Below are positions 55,058-62,892 of a stretch of DNA of 64,000 nucleotides, piece after piece. This DNA is from Hymenobacter oligotrophus (GTDB taxonomy: Bacteria; Bacteroidota; Bacteroidia; Cytophagales; Hymenobacteraceae). The stretch spans positions 558,001 through 622,000 of the forward strand of contig NZ_CP032317.1 in assembly GCF_003574965.1 (NCBI RefSeq), in the 5' to 3' direction. Below the pieces are notes generated by a model. The model saw nothing but the letters and a program-made list of their open reading frames with translations, searched no databases and was not told the origin of the DNA. Position 1 is the stretch's first letter. Each line of letters begins with the position of its first letter. A program made the translations under genes and the position numbers.

Positions 55058-55798
55058 ATGAATCAACCTCAGTCCTCTTCGAACCAAGGCGCGCAAACCG
55101 GCGCCCACTCGCAATCCGATAACAACACGCAAGCCGGCGGCTCGCTGCTCAACCAAGCCCAAAACTGGCTTAGCCAAGGCCGCGACCTGGTAGGCCAGCT
55201 GCCCGAACCGGTGCGCAACGTAGGCACCAATTTGGGCTCCAGCATCGGCCGCCTCAGCACCACGCAAAAAGTACTGGGCGGCGCCCTGCTGGCCGTGGGC
55301 GTAGGTTACCTAGCCACCCGCGGCCGCACCGGCAGCCAGCGTGGCACGGCGGCTACCCTGCAAGAGCTGCTGCTGTTCGTGAACGACCGCATCGAAGGCT
55401 ACCAGCGCGCCGTGGATGAAAGCACCGACGCCGAGCTGCGCGGCTACTACAAGCAGCTGGTAAGCCAGAGCCAGCGCTTTGCGGGCATCCTGAACGACTA
55501 CCTGCGCGAAGAAGGCGGCGGCCGCGAAACCAAAACCACCATCAAGGGCAAGTTTTACCGCGCGTTTATGGAGGCCAAAGCCGCCGTTACGGGCTACAAC
55601 GAAAACGCCATCCTGGGCTCGAACATTTACGGCGAGGAGTGGGCCATCAAAGCCTACAAAGAAGCCCTGGCCGACCAAACCCTTACCGGCGAGCTGCGCC
55701 AGGAGGTACAGCGCCAGTACGATCAGTCGCTGAAAACCTACGAGCGCCTCAAGCAGCTGAAGCAACAAGGCAGCAACAGCGGCTCGAGCCACTCGTAA
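55058..55798 (+). CDS. PA2169/DUF2383 family ferritin-like protein with N-terminal linker
   Basis: 246 residues. The N-terminus (about 1-60) is polar and low-complexity (SSSNQGAQTGAHSQSDNNTQ), followed by a hydrophobic helix (VLGGALLAVGVGYLATRG). From about residue 105 the four-helix DUF2383 domain begins: LQELLLFVNDRIEGYQRAVD, then LRGYYKQLVSQSQRFAGIL, then ENAILGSNIYGEEWAIKAYK. These proteins resemble ferritin-like bundles and are stress-linked, but metal binding is not proven. It converges on the receptor gene at 55892 across a strong terminator. Confidence 0.85.
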   Translation: MNQPQSSSNQGAQTGAHSQSDNNTQAGGSLLNQAQNWLSQGRDLVGQLPEPVRNVGTNLGSSIGRLSTTQKVLGGALLAVGVGYLATRGRTGSQRGTAATLQELLLFVNDRIEGYQRAVDESTDAELRGYYKQLVSQSQRFAGILNDYLREEGGGRETKTTIKGKFYRAFMEAKAAVTGYNENAILGSNIYGEEWAIKAYKEALADQTLTGELRQEVQRQYDQSLKTYERLKQLKQQGSNSGSSHS

Positions 55799-55814
55799 GC
55801 TAGCCGTTGCGGCG

Positions 55815-55884
55815 CCCTAGGTGCCCGAAACAAAAACACCCCGCCTGCTGCCAGGCGGGGTGTTTTTGTTTCGGGCACCTAGGG
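55815..55884. terminator. Perfect 33-bp inverted repeat, bidirectional terminator with CCTAGG ends
   Basis: Left arm 55815-55847 and right arm 55852-55884 are exact reverse complements with a 4-nt loop (CTGC). Each arm contains a CCTAGG (55816 and 55878), a run of five A/T and a GC-rich core (CACCCCGCCTG). It serves the convergent genes ending at 55798 and 55892. A 33-bp perfect terminator is unusually long and is closed at its base by the repeated motif. Confidence 0.92.
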
Positions 55885-55891
55885 TTATGGC

Positions 55892-58408
55892 TTAGCCGTT
55901 GCCGCCGTCGCCTTGTTTCTGGTCGTCGTTGCGGATGCTCTTTTTCGGGCGGGCCGGCTTGGTGTCGAGCTTGCCGAATTGGTAATTGAAGCTCAGGCGA
56001 ATTTGGCGGTTGTAGAAGTACGAGTTGTTGCTAAAATCGAAGCGGTCGGTGGCGAGCTGGCTCCGGAACACCAACTTGCGGTTGAATGGGTTTACCACGC
56101 CCAGCGTGAGGCTGGCTTTCTTATTGAACAGTTCTTTTTTGGCGGCAAGGGTGTAGGTGCGGTAGCCGGGGGTGCGGCCCTGCAGCGCCACGCGCCGCGA
56201 GTTAAACAAGCCCGAGAACTGCGCACTCCAGCCCTTGTCAAAGGTCCAGCTGCTGGTGAGGTTGCCGTTGTACATCACCCCGCCGTTCGAGAGACCTAGG
56301 GCTTGGCTGCGCAGCTGCAGGTAGTACACGTTGATGTTGCCGTTGAGGCTCCACTTGGGCGTAATCTTCGTCGAGCCGAACGCGCTGAGGCCGTAGGTGG
56401 CGTTGCGCGCCACGTTCAGGAACGTGCTGTACAGCACGCGCGTGGTGTCGTCGGTGGGCAGCACGGTGTTGCTCGGCACCAACCGCGACACGCTTTCGAT
56501 GGCGTTGTTGGTTTGCCGGAAGTAGCCCGAAAAGTTGATGGTGCTTTTGTTGATGAAGGTGCTGTAAGCCAGCTCGTACGCATCGGTCAGCTCCGGGTCG
56601 ACTTTGGGGTTGCCCGACGAGATGTTGCGCCGGTCGCTCAGGTTCACGTAGGGGTTCAAAAACCAAATGCCCGGGCGCTGAATGCGGCGCGTGTAGCTCA
56701 GCTTCAGCTTGTTGTCCTTGTTGAGGTCGTAGGCGGCCTGCACGCTCGGCACCACGTTGGTGTAGTCGGTGCGCAGCGAAATGTTGTCGGTAATAAAGTC
56801 GCCGTCGATGCGGGTATGCTCCACGCGGGTGCCGGCTTTCAGCGTTAGTTTCTTACCCAGGGCAAAGCTGTAGGTAGCGTAGGTAGAGTACACATTTTGG
56901 TCGTAGCGGAAGGCGTTGGAGCGCGACGGAATGGGCAGCAGCCCGCGGCCATCGAGGCTGTCGGAGGCCACCAGGTAGTCGCTCGAAACGCGGCGCAAAA
57001 TGCTCTTCAGGCCGAGCTCCAACGTGCCGGTGCTATCCACGGGCTGAATGTAATCGAGCTGCAGCGTGGCCTCGCGGTTGCGGTTGTCGTTCGAGCTGGT
57101 TTCGTGGTAGTCGATAAACTCCTCGCGGCGCTGATCGAGGTCGTAATCGGTGTTGCCTTTGTTTTGGCTGTAAAGCGCCAGCACGCTTAGCTCTTGCTTG
57201 GGTTTGGCCATGGTGCGTGTGTAGCCAAAGTTCAGATCGAAGTTGGTGTTCTGCTCCTGCGTCACGATGTCGCGCGTAAAGATGTCGTTCACCTTCGGGC
57301 CGATGTAGGCGGTGCGCTGGTTGCGGTCGTTGGTGTAGCCAAACAAGTTGCCGCGGCCGCTGATGTTGAAGGCATCCTTGGGCGTGAGGTCGTACTCAAT
57401 GCCGAGCTGCGCAAATGCCCCGCCGCCCAGGTTGGTGAAATTGCCGCTCTGCTGCAGTGTGCTGCGCCCTTCGGTGGGCAAAAACTCGGTGCGCACGGAG
57501 GCGTTGCGGGCCACGTTGTAAAACATGTTGGTGCCCGCGTTGGTGTTCAGGCCCAGCTTGCCGCGGCGCGTGTTTACGGTGCTGCTCAGGAAGGCGCCCC
57601 GGTTGGATGCAGCACCGTTGACGGAGCCGTTTACGCCCTCCAGGTTGCTCTTTTTCAAGATGATGTTCACCACGCCGGCCGTGCCCTCGGCGTCGTATTT
57701 CGACGAGGGCGAGGTAATCACCTCCACCGATTTAATCTGATCGGCCGGAATCTGGCGCAACGCATCGGCCAGGTTGTTGGCCAGAATGGTGGAAGGCTTG
57801 CCGTTTACGAGCACCCGAATGTTGCCCGAGCCGCGCAACTGCAAATTGCCGTCAATATCGACGCTGAGCAGCGGAGCTTTTTGCAGTACATCGGCCGCGG
57901 TGCCGCCGTTGTTGGTGATGTCCTTGTCGGCGTTGTACACAATGCGGTCGATCTTGTTTTCCACCAGCTCCCGTTCGCCCACCACCTTCACCTCGCTAAG
58001 CTGTTGCGCCGCCGCTGCCAGGCTGATGTTGCCTAGGTCGACGTTGGCATCGGCCGTGGCAAACACCACATGCTCCATCACTTTGGCCTGAAAGCCCACA
58101 AAGCTGACATTGAGCTTGTAGGTACCTGCCCCGATGTTGCTAAGAATGAAACGGCCCTTCTCGTCGCAGGTACCACCGCCTATGGCTTTGTTTGTCGCTA
58201 CGTCGATAAGTCCAACATTGGCAAATTCCACCGGTTGGTTGGTGGCCGCGTTGATTACCGTGCCCGTAAGCCGGCCGGTGCCGCGGTTGGGCTTGGCCAC
58301 TTCGGCGGTAGCGGGGGCGTTTTGGGCTGCTGCTGGCCGAAAAAGCGGCGCGGTGGTAAGCAAGCCCAGCATCAGCAACGAGCGGCCGTTAGTAAACAGT
58401 AGCTTCAT
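55892..58408 (-). CDS. TonB-dependent receptor-like outer membrane beta-barrel protein
   Basis: 838 residues, a distant paralogue of the gene at 4578. A signal peptide (FTNGRSLLMLGLLTTAPLF) is followed by a CarboxypepD-regulatory-like domain (RLTGTVINAATNQPVEFANV), a plug-like part with DVLQKAPLLSVDIDGNLQLR and SPSSKYDAEGTAGVVNIILK, then a Tyr/Arg-rich barrel (KLSYTRRIQRPGIWFLNPYV). It ends in a polar Lys/Gly/Asp-rich tail. PF14905 type; substrate unknown. An inverted repeat (58485-58500) in its upstream region may be an operator. Confidence 0.9.
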   Translation of the reverse strand: MKLLFTNGRSLLMLGLLTTAPLFRPAAAQNAPATAEVAKPNRGTGRLTGTVINAATNQPVEFANVGLIDVATNKAIGGGTCDEKGRFILSNIGAGTYKLNVSFVGFQAKVMEHVVFATADANVDLGNISLAAAAQQLSEVKVVGERELVENKIDRIVYNADKDITNNGGTAADVLQKAPLLSVDIDGNLQLRGSGNIRVLVNGKPSTILANNLADALRQIPADQIKSVEVITSPSSKYDAEGTAGVVNIILKKSNLEGVNGSVNGAASNRGAFLSSTVNTRRGKLGLNTNAGTNMFYNVARNASVRTEFLPTEGRSTLQQSGNFTNLGGGAFAQLGIEYDLTPKDAFNISGRGNLFGYTNDRNQRTAYIGPKVNDIFTRDIVTQEQNTNFDLNFGYTRTMAKPKQELSVLALYSQNKGNTDYDLDQRREEFIDYHETSSNDNRNREATLQLDYIQPVDSTGTLELGLKSILRRVSSDYLVASDSLDGRGLLPIPSRSNAFRYDQNVYSTYATYSFALGKKLTLKAGTRVEHTRIDGDFITDNISLRTDYTNVVPSVQAAYDLNKDNKLKLSYTRRIQRPGIWFLNPYVNLSDRRNISSGNPKVDPELTDAYELAYSTFINKSTINFSGYFRQTNNAIESVSRLVPSNTVLPTDDTTRVLYSTFLNVARNATYGLSAFGSTKITPKWSLNGNINVYYLQLRSQALGLSNGGVMYNGNLTSSWTFDKGWSAQFSGLFNSRRVALQGRTPGYRTYTLAAKKELFNKKASLTLGVVNPFNRKLVFRSQLATDRFDFSNNSYFYNRQIRLSFNYQFGKLDTKPARPKKSIRNDDQKQGDGGNG

Positions 58409-58777
58409 GGGTAGCTGGCTTAAGAGTGGTATTGGTGTACTTCAGGCCAACTGACAGAGCTAGCAGATCATGGTTGCATACAAATACGAAAATATTCGTA
58501 ATTAATTCGTTTGTGCATGTTAACCAGCACAACAGTCTTCAATAAGTTAGCCGCGGGCGCTAAATGCTGAGTACGCGGCTGCTAGGCCGAACAGTCGGGG
58601 TCGGCAAGCCAATAATTTCCATAAGGCGTAATAAACTCACCAAGCGTTGCACCGGGCACATAAAGCTGGCGCGTCGCTAGGTGGCATTAGCGGCCGGTAC
58701 GAAAACAGCCGGCGTTGCAGCTACGGAGGAGTATTCCGCAACCGCAACGCCGGTTAGCAACACAGTGCGCTCTGGCC
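58409..58777. other. 370-bp intergenic region with two inverted repeats
   Basis: TACGAA-AATA-TTCGTA (58485-58500) lies in an AT-rich tract upstream of the receptor gene, a plausible regulator site. A second pairing, CCGGCGTTGC (58709-58718) with GCAACGCCGG (58744-58753), lies beyond the stop of the monooxygenase gene and may end that transcript although no T-run is clear. No gene is seen. Confidence 0.55.
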
Positions 58778-59803
58778 CTAGGCCAACACCTGAATAACAG
58801 CCTCCGAGAAACGCTCCATTTCCTCGAGTTGCGGGCTGCACTGCAGCAGGAACAGGTCAACGCCCACTGCCTCAAACTGCGCAACACGCTCAGCAATCTG
58901 ATCTGGCGTGCCCGTGAGGCCCGAGCGGAGGCCGCGGTTCGAGACGGAGTAATCCTGCAGCGAAACCTGCTTTTCGAGCTGCGTGCCGGCCAGCCACTGC
59001 TGGTAGTTTTTGTAGCCGGCAGCCGAGCCGTTCACGTTGGTGATGCGCTCCAGCTCTTTCTTCACCTCCTGCTCGGTGTTGCGCACAATGCTGTACGCCG
59101 CCACGCCGAACTTCATCGGCGGTAAACCGAGCCGGTCGCGGCGCTCCTGTAAGTCGCGGATGCGGCGGCCGATGGCCTCTGGCTCGTCGCCGTGCATTAC
59201 GTAACCATCGCACTGGGCGGCAATCAGGTTTTTGGCGGCTTCCGATTCGCCGCCGGCGTACAGGAACGGCCGCGGGCGCGACACCGGCTTGGGCTGCAGA
59301 ATGGAATCGGTAACCTCGTAGTACTTGCCCTTGAAGGAGAAGTGGTCTTGCTTCCAGAGGTTGTCGACTACGTGCAGCCACTCGGCGGTGCGGGCGTACC
59401 GGTCGTCGTGCTGCTCAAAATGCACGCCGTACTTCTTGGCCTCGTCCTGCCACCACGACGACACCACGTTCAGCGACAAACGGCCGCCGCTGATGTGGTC
59501 GATGTTGGCGGCCTGTTTGGCCAGCAGCGCCGGCGAGTGGAAGGTAGGCCGCACGGCCACCATCAGCTCGAGCGTTTTGGTAACGGCTGCCAGCGCCGCG
59601 GCCGTGCTCCAGGCATCGAGCGAAGGCGCTTCTTCGCCTTTGATGTCGTTGAGGTTCAGCTCGGCGATAAGCGAGAGGTCGTAGCCGAGTTCTTCCGAGC
59701 GTTGGGCCAGCGTTTTCATGTAGTCCCAATCGGCGCGCATGTTTTCGTCTTCAACATTGCGCAGCCACCCGCCAAATACGGGCATCCAATATCCGTAACG
59801 CAT
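58778..59803 (-). CDS. LLM-class flavin-dependent monooxygenase (SfnG/SsuD type)
   Basis: 341 residues. It has the bacterial luciferase-like fold: MRYGYWMPVFGGWLRN, LEAVTKTLELMVAVRPTFHS-like core (here TKTLELMVAVRP), IDHISGGRLSLNVVSSWWQ, HDDRYARTAEW, KGKYYEVTDSILQPKPVSR and LTGTPDQIAERVAQFEAVGV. This pattern is closest to the dimethylsulfone/alkanesulfonate monooxygenases, which use FMNH2 from a separate reductase to release sulfite. The start ATG overlaps the stop of the ATP-grasp gene (TAATG), so the two are coupled. Control by an upstream SAM riboswitch supports a sulfur role. Its TAG stop is in a CCTAGG site. Confidence 0.88.
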   Translation of the reverse strand: MRYGYWMPVFGGWLRNVEDENMRADWDYMKTLAQRSEELGYDLSLIAELNLNDIKGEEAPSLDAWSTAAALAAVTKTLELMVAVRPTFHSPALLAKQAANIDHISGGRLSLNVVSSWWQDEAKKYGVHFEQHDDRYARTAEWLHVVDNLWKQDHFSFKGKYYEVTDSILQPKPVSRPRPFLYAGGESEAAKNLIAAQCDGYVMHGDEPEAIGRRIRDLQERRDRLGLPPMKFGVAAYSIVRNTEQEVKKELERITNVNGSAAGYKNYQQWLAGTQLEKQVSLQDYSVSNRGLRSGLTGTPDQIAERVAQFEAVGVDLFLLQCSPQLEEMERFSEAVIQVLA

Positions 59804-60786
59804 TATGCCAGGGCTTTTTCGGTGGCCAGTTTCAGTTCTTGCTCGAGGTAGTCGACAAACAGCGCGTAGGGGTCAAAGCCAACCACGTTCACGGCATCGG
59901 CCACGAAGTTTGACAGCGCGTTGATGTCGTAGAACAGCACGTCGCCGGTGCGGTCGTCGACGAGGTACTCGATGCCGCCCACGTCGATTTTGGCCGCGGC
60001 TACCAGGCGCTCCACGGCCTCAATAACTTCGGCGGGCGGCGTGGTAGCTTCTACCTGAATGCCTTTCTTGGGGGCTTGGGCAAGGCAGAACTCGCCTTCC
60101 GCTGCGGGCTCGTCGGGAATCTGGCAGATTTCGGCTGGGCACAGGTTGAAGCTGGTGCCGGTGGTGTACACCTTCATGGCGTACAGGAACTTGCCGTTCA
60201 GCGTCTCGACGCGGGTGATATGGCCGCCGCGCGGCGCTACAAATTCTTGCACCAAGGCGGTTTGGTCGATGCCTAGGTCAATCTGGCCGTTATCAACGGC
60301 GGCTTGCAGGCCTTCGGGCGTATCAAAGCGCACGATGCCGGCGCCGCTGCCGCCGATGTTCACCTTAACCACCAACGGGAAGCTCAACTCCTTGGCGGCA
60401 TCCGGAATGCGCGACACGTGGTTCACCACCCGCGACTTCGGAAACTTCAGCCCCAAACCAGCCAACAAATCGAGCTGCCGGGCTTTGTTGGTTTCGATGC
60501 CCGAGGCCACCGTGCCGTTGATGACGCGCACACCTAGGCGCTCCAAGTGCGTGAGGAAGCCTGCCGTGTGGAAGATGCCTTGGCCGTGCCCGCGCAGGTA
60601 AGCCGAGGAGCTCATGCGGTTGATTACCAACGCGTACGGGCTTTCCGATTCCGAAGGGTCGAATAGGTGGTGCGCGGCGTCGATTTTCTCGTAGGGTAGC
60701 CCGCGGCGGTCGAGCTCGGCGAAGAGCGGCTTAAACCATTCGGGGTGCTCGTAATAAATTCCTATGGGCTTGGGGTATTGTGCCAT
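59803..60786 (-). CDS. RimK-like ATP-grasp ligase
   Basis: 327 residues from ATG at 60786; an upstream frame adds 27 residues of no clear character. The ATP-grasp order is seen: KPIGIYYEHPEWFKPLF, NRMSSSAYLRGHG, INGTVASGIETNKARQLDLL, FPLVVKVNIGGSGAGIVRF, ALVQEFVAPRGGHITRVETL and the Mg/ATP-binding FYDINALSNFVADAVN. These enzymes join a carboxylate to an amine or thiol. It is first in a two-gene unit with an LLM monooxygenase, so it may act on a sulfur-containing substrate (inference). The closest characterised relative is not clear. Confidence 0.85.
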   Translation of the reverse strand: MAQYPKPIGIYYEHPEWFKPLFAELDRRGLPYEKIDAAHHLFDPSESESPYALVINRMSSSAYLRGHGQGIFHTAGFLTHLERLGVRVINGTVASGIETNKARQLDLLAGLGLKFPKSRVVNHVSRIPDAAKELSFPLVVKVNIGGSGAGIVRFDTPEGLQAAVDNGQIDLGIDQTALVQEFVAPRGGHITRVETLNGKFLYAMKVYTTGTSFNLCPAEICQIPDEPAAEGEFCLAQAPKKGIQVEATTPPAEVIEAVERLVAAAKIDVGGIEYLVDDRTGDVLFYDINALSNFVADAVNVVGFDPYALFVDYLEQELKLATEKALA

Positions 60787-61280
60787 GTGTAGCAGAAATG
60801 AAGAAGATGTGTGTCGGGAGGAAAGGCCGCTGCAACGAGCTGCCGGGCTGGTTATCGGCTGAAACACCTAGGTGGCCTTGCGCGGGGCGCAGCCGTGAGC
60901 CGGCAAGCGCCCCGCGTCCGAGCCATGCCGGAGCGGCGCAATGCCCGCGTCGCAAAGCGGTGCATCGGGCAACCAGAAGTAAGAAAGTGTGCTGCTGCGC
61001 CCCGCAGGCTATCCAACGAAAAGCCTAGGTATCAAAAGGCTATGCAAACCAACGGCAGCGCGATTAAGGCTGGCTGGGGCAGCATAGCCGCGCACTACGC
61101 CCTAGGTGCCAAAGCACCTAGCAGCTAAGCAGCAAGCAAGGGAGTGGGGTATGGAGCCGGCTCAACAACAACACGCCGCAACTGCCAGGCCCAGGCAGCA
61201 ACACTGCGCCGGGCGCAGGCTGGGGGCGGTGGTAGCAGAACGAAAAGCGGCGGTGCGGGTAGTTGAAGCCACGGCTACTT
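60787..61280. other. Long 5' leader between SAM riboswitch and ATP-grasp gene
   Basis: About 490 bp on the minus strand without a convincing gene. It holds a GC-rich hairpin (CGCGGGGCGC, 60881-60890, with GCGCCCCGCG, 60907-60916), a paired CTAGGTGC-CAAA-GCACCTAG (61102-61121) and CCTAGG at 60868, 61024 and 61101. A 17-codon frame on the minus strand near 61084-61030 (MLPQPALIALPLVCIAF) is possible but weak. Confidence 0.45.
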
Positions 61281-61381
61281 GTTTTTATATGGTCAGGACT
61301 TGGCACCGTTCCCGGGAGTAACCCCGTGGGTGGTTGCCGGCGCTTCAGGGAGCCTGTCTCTCCACGCCTCTGTATAAAAAC
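61281..61381 (-). ncRNA. SAM-I (S-box) riboswitch
   Basis: On the minus strand the RNA runs from a P1 stem (GTTTTTATA, 61381-61373, pairing with TATAAAAAC, 61289-61281) through GTGGAGAGACAGGCTCC, CTGAAGCG, CCGGCAACC and GGTGCCAAGTCCTGACC. These are the S-box conserved core, including the GGCAACC and GGTGC..A.TCC blocks and the K-turn region. It lies upstream of the ATP-grasp/monooxygenase genes. S-box RNAs turn genes off when S-adenosylmethionine is plentiful. The expression platform is not obvious. Confidence 0.9.
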
Positions 61382-61410
61382 AATCCTTTGGTCGGAAAGA
61401 ATTGGTGCTG

Positions 61411-61443
61411 CAAAGGTATAGCAGCGTTTCCCGAAAACACAAA
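61411..61443 (-). promoter_or_regulatory. Promoter of the SAM riboswitch transcript
   Basis: On the minus strand TTTG (61443-61440), a 21-nt spacer and TACCTTTG (61418-61411) match the Bacteroidota consensus TTTG and TAnnTTTG exactly. The start point would be near 61404, some 20 nt before the riboswitch P1 stem. Confidence 0.82.
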
Positions 61444-61487
61444 TATTCTTCGCAACGAACCGCCCTGGCCGTTGGGTTTTCGGCAAC

Positions 61488-61531
61488 AAAAAAGCCGCGA
61501 AACGGCCAATTGCTCGGTGCGTTTCGCGGCT
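61488..61531 (-). terminator. Terminator of the S1/P1-nuclease-like gene
   Basis: AGCCGCGAAAC (61493-61503) pairs perfectly with GTTTCGCGGCT (61521-61531). On the minus strand the stem is followed by a T-run (A-run at 61488-61493). It lies 21 bp after the stop of the gene at 61552 and upstream of the riboswitch promoter, so it insulates the two units. Confidence 0.88.
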
Positions 61532-61551
61532 GAAAAGGCGGCTAAAAAGCC

Positions 61552-62571
61552 CTAGTTGGCCGGAAATTCGGCGAAGGAGGAAAAGTCGACGAGCTTGCCT
61601 TTCTGAATCAGTTTCAGCTCGGTTTGCAGGTTTTTTTGGTTGCTTTTGGTGGTGTATTCGCTGTCGAGCTTCGTGAGGTCGGGCTTGCCGGCGTTAACCC
61701 AAGCGGTGTACCAAAAATTAGCCGTGGTTTGGGCGGCGTTGCGCATCTGGCGCTCAATCATGTTGTTGAGCGCCTTGTGGTAAGCGGCCGAGTAGGTAGG
61801 CGTGTGCACCCAGCTATTGAACACGTTTTTCTTCACCTGACCATCGGCATTCAGCACGTAAAGCGCCTCTTTGGGCGTTTCGGCCGATAGCTTTTTCTCG
61901 ATGGTCAGCATCGTGTCGATGGCGGCGTGGCTTTGGGCGATAATGCGCCACGATTCGGCCACGGGGTCCTGGATCAGCTTTGGCTCGGCGAGCTTGAAGT
62001 TGTAGTTTTTGCCAAACTGCTCGGGCAGCTGCGACTCGTAAAAAGCGTGAATGCCGCGTTGGCCGGTGCGCTGGCCGTCGTGGTTGGAGGAGGTGTGCAG
62101 CGGCTGGTGCGCATCGCCGATGTAGTGGCCCAGGTCGGCGGCCAGGAACAGGATTTCGTCCTTGCGCTGGTTTTTCATGGCCGTGGTCAGTTTGGCCAGC
62201 ATGTCCTGCATGTACCACGGCAGGCGGCCGTGCTTGTCGAGGGTTTCGGCGTCGTATTTCTTGTAGGCGTCGGCCGCGGCTTGCGGAATGTCGGCCACGG
62301 GCCCGTACTCCTCCAGGTCGATGTAATGGCGCGGAAACTCGGCTTTGTCGTTGATGCTGTACTTGCGCGAATCGGGAATAACCGATTCCGTCACCACGTA
62401 ATCGATGTGGTTGTAGAAAAACGTGCGCATGGCAGCCGGCAAGGCCAGCACGGCCGCGCGGTTGATGCGTTGGTGGCCCCAGTTGCCCCAAGCAAACAGC
62501 AACGACGGAGCGGCGAGCAGCAGGGCCGTAGCCAATACCAAACGGCGGTTACGGCGGCTAAAATTGAACAT
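61552..62571 (-). CDS. S1/P1 nuclease- or zinc phospholipase C-like secreted protein
   Basis: 339 residues from ATG at 62571, which opens the signal peptide (RRLVLATALLLAAPSLLFA). The mature protein begins WGNWGHQRINRAAVLALP, placing Trp as the expected mature N-terminal zinc ligand. Later comes DLGHYIGDAHQPLHTSSNHD, with the family GD.HQPLH block shared by S1/P1 nucleases and zinc-dependent phospholipase C. The overall length and the C-terminal Lys-rich tail differ from plant S1 enzymes. It should be an extracytoplasmic zinc hydrolase; nuclease versus phospholipase cannot be decided from sequence alone. Confidence 0.82.
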   Translation of the reverse strand: MFNFSRRNRRLVLATALLLAAPSLLFAWGNWGHQRINRAAVLALPAAMRTFFYNHIDYVVTESVIPDSRKYSINDKAEFPRHYIDLEEYGPVADIPQAAADAYKKYDAETLDKHGRLPWYMQDMLAKLTTAMKNQRKDEILFLAADLGHYIGDAHQPLHTSSNHDGQRTGQRGIHAFYESQLPEQFGKNYNFKLAEPKLIQDPVAESWRIIAQSHAAIDTMLTIEKKLSAETPKEALYVLNADGQVKKNVFNSWVHTPTYSAAYHKALNNMIERQMRNAAQTTANFWYTAWVNAGKPDLTKLDSEYTTKSNQKNLQTELKLIQKGKLVDFSSFAEFPAN

Positions 62572-62892
62572 ATGTGGTGTATGCGTAAATAAACGAAAAG
62601 GCAAAGGTCAGGCCCCGGCGGGTATCGGCCAAATGTCGGCCATATATTACGGCGCACCGATTGATAACGTGTTGTTTGGTAAGGGCTTGTGTTGTTGCTA
62701 AATGCCTTATGGGCGCTGCTGCCGTGCCCAGCAGTACAGGCGCGGCACCTAGGGATAAGTCAATTGCGAACCGAGCGGCAGCCTGCAGTTTTTGGCGGCC
62801 GGGCCGGTGGTAGCTGCGCCGGCGCGCTTATATTTCTACGCATTTTGGCGGCCGCAGCACCGCCCGTACTTTCCGATTTCACAAGCCGCCGT
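62572..62892. other. 320-bp divergent intergenic region
   Basis: It lies between the S1/P1-nuclease-like gene and the symporter and must hold both promoters. A CCTAGG site is at 62749. No additional gene or clear operator is seen; GC-rich GGCGGCC blocks recur at 62797 and 62848. Confidence 0.45.

Noticed and set aside
60881-60916. GC-rich hairpin as the SAM riboswitch terminator
   Set aside because: It is 365 nt beyond the riboswitch and has no T-run, so a role as expression platform is not supported.
61118-61489. 123-codon open frame on the minus strand upstream of the ATP-grasp gene
   Set aside because: It runs straight through the promoter and the S-box riboswitch; its residues follow the RNA structure, not a protein family.
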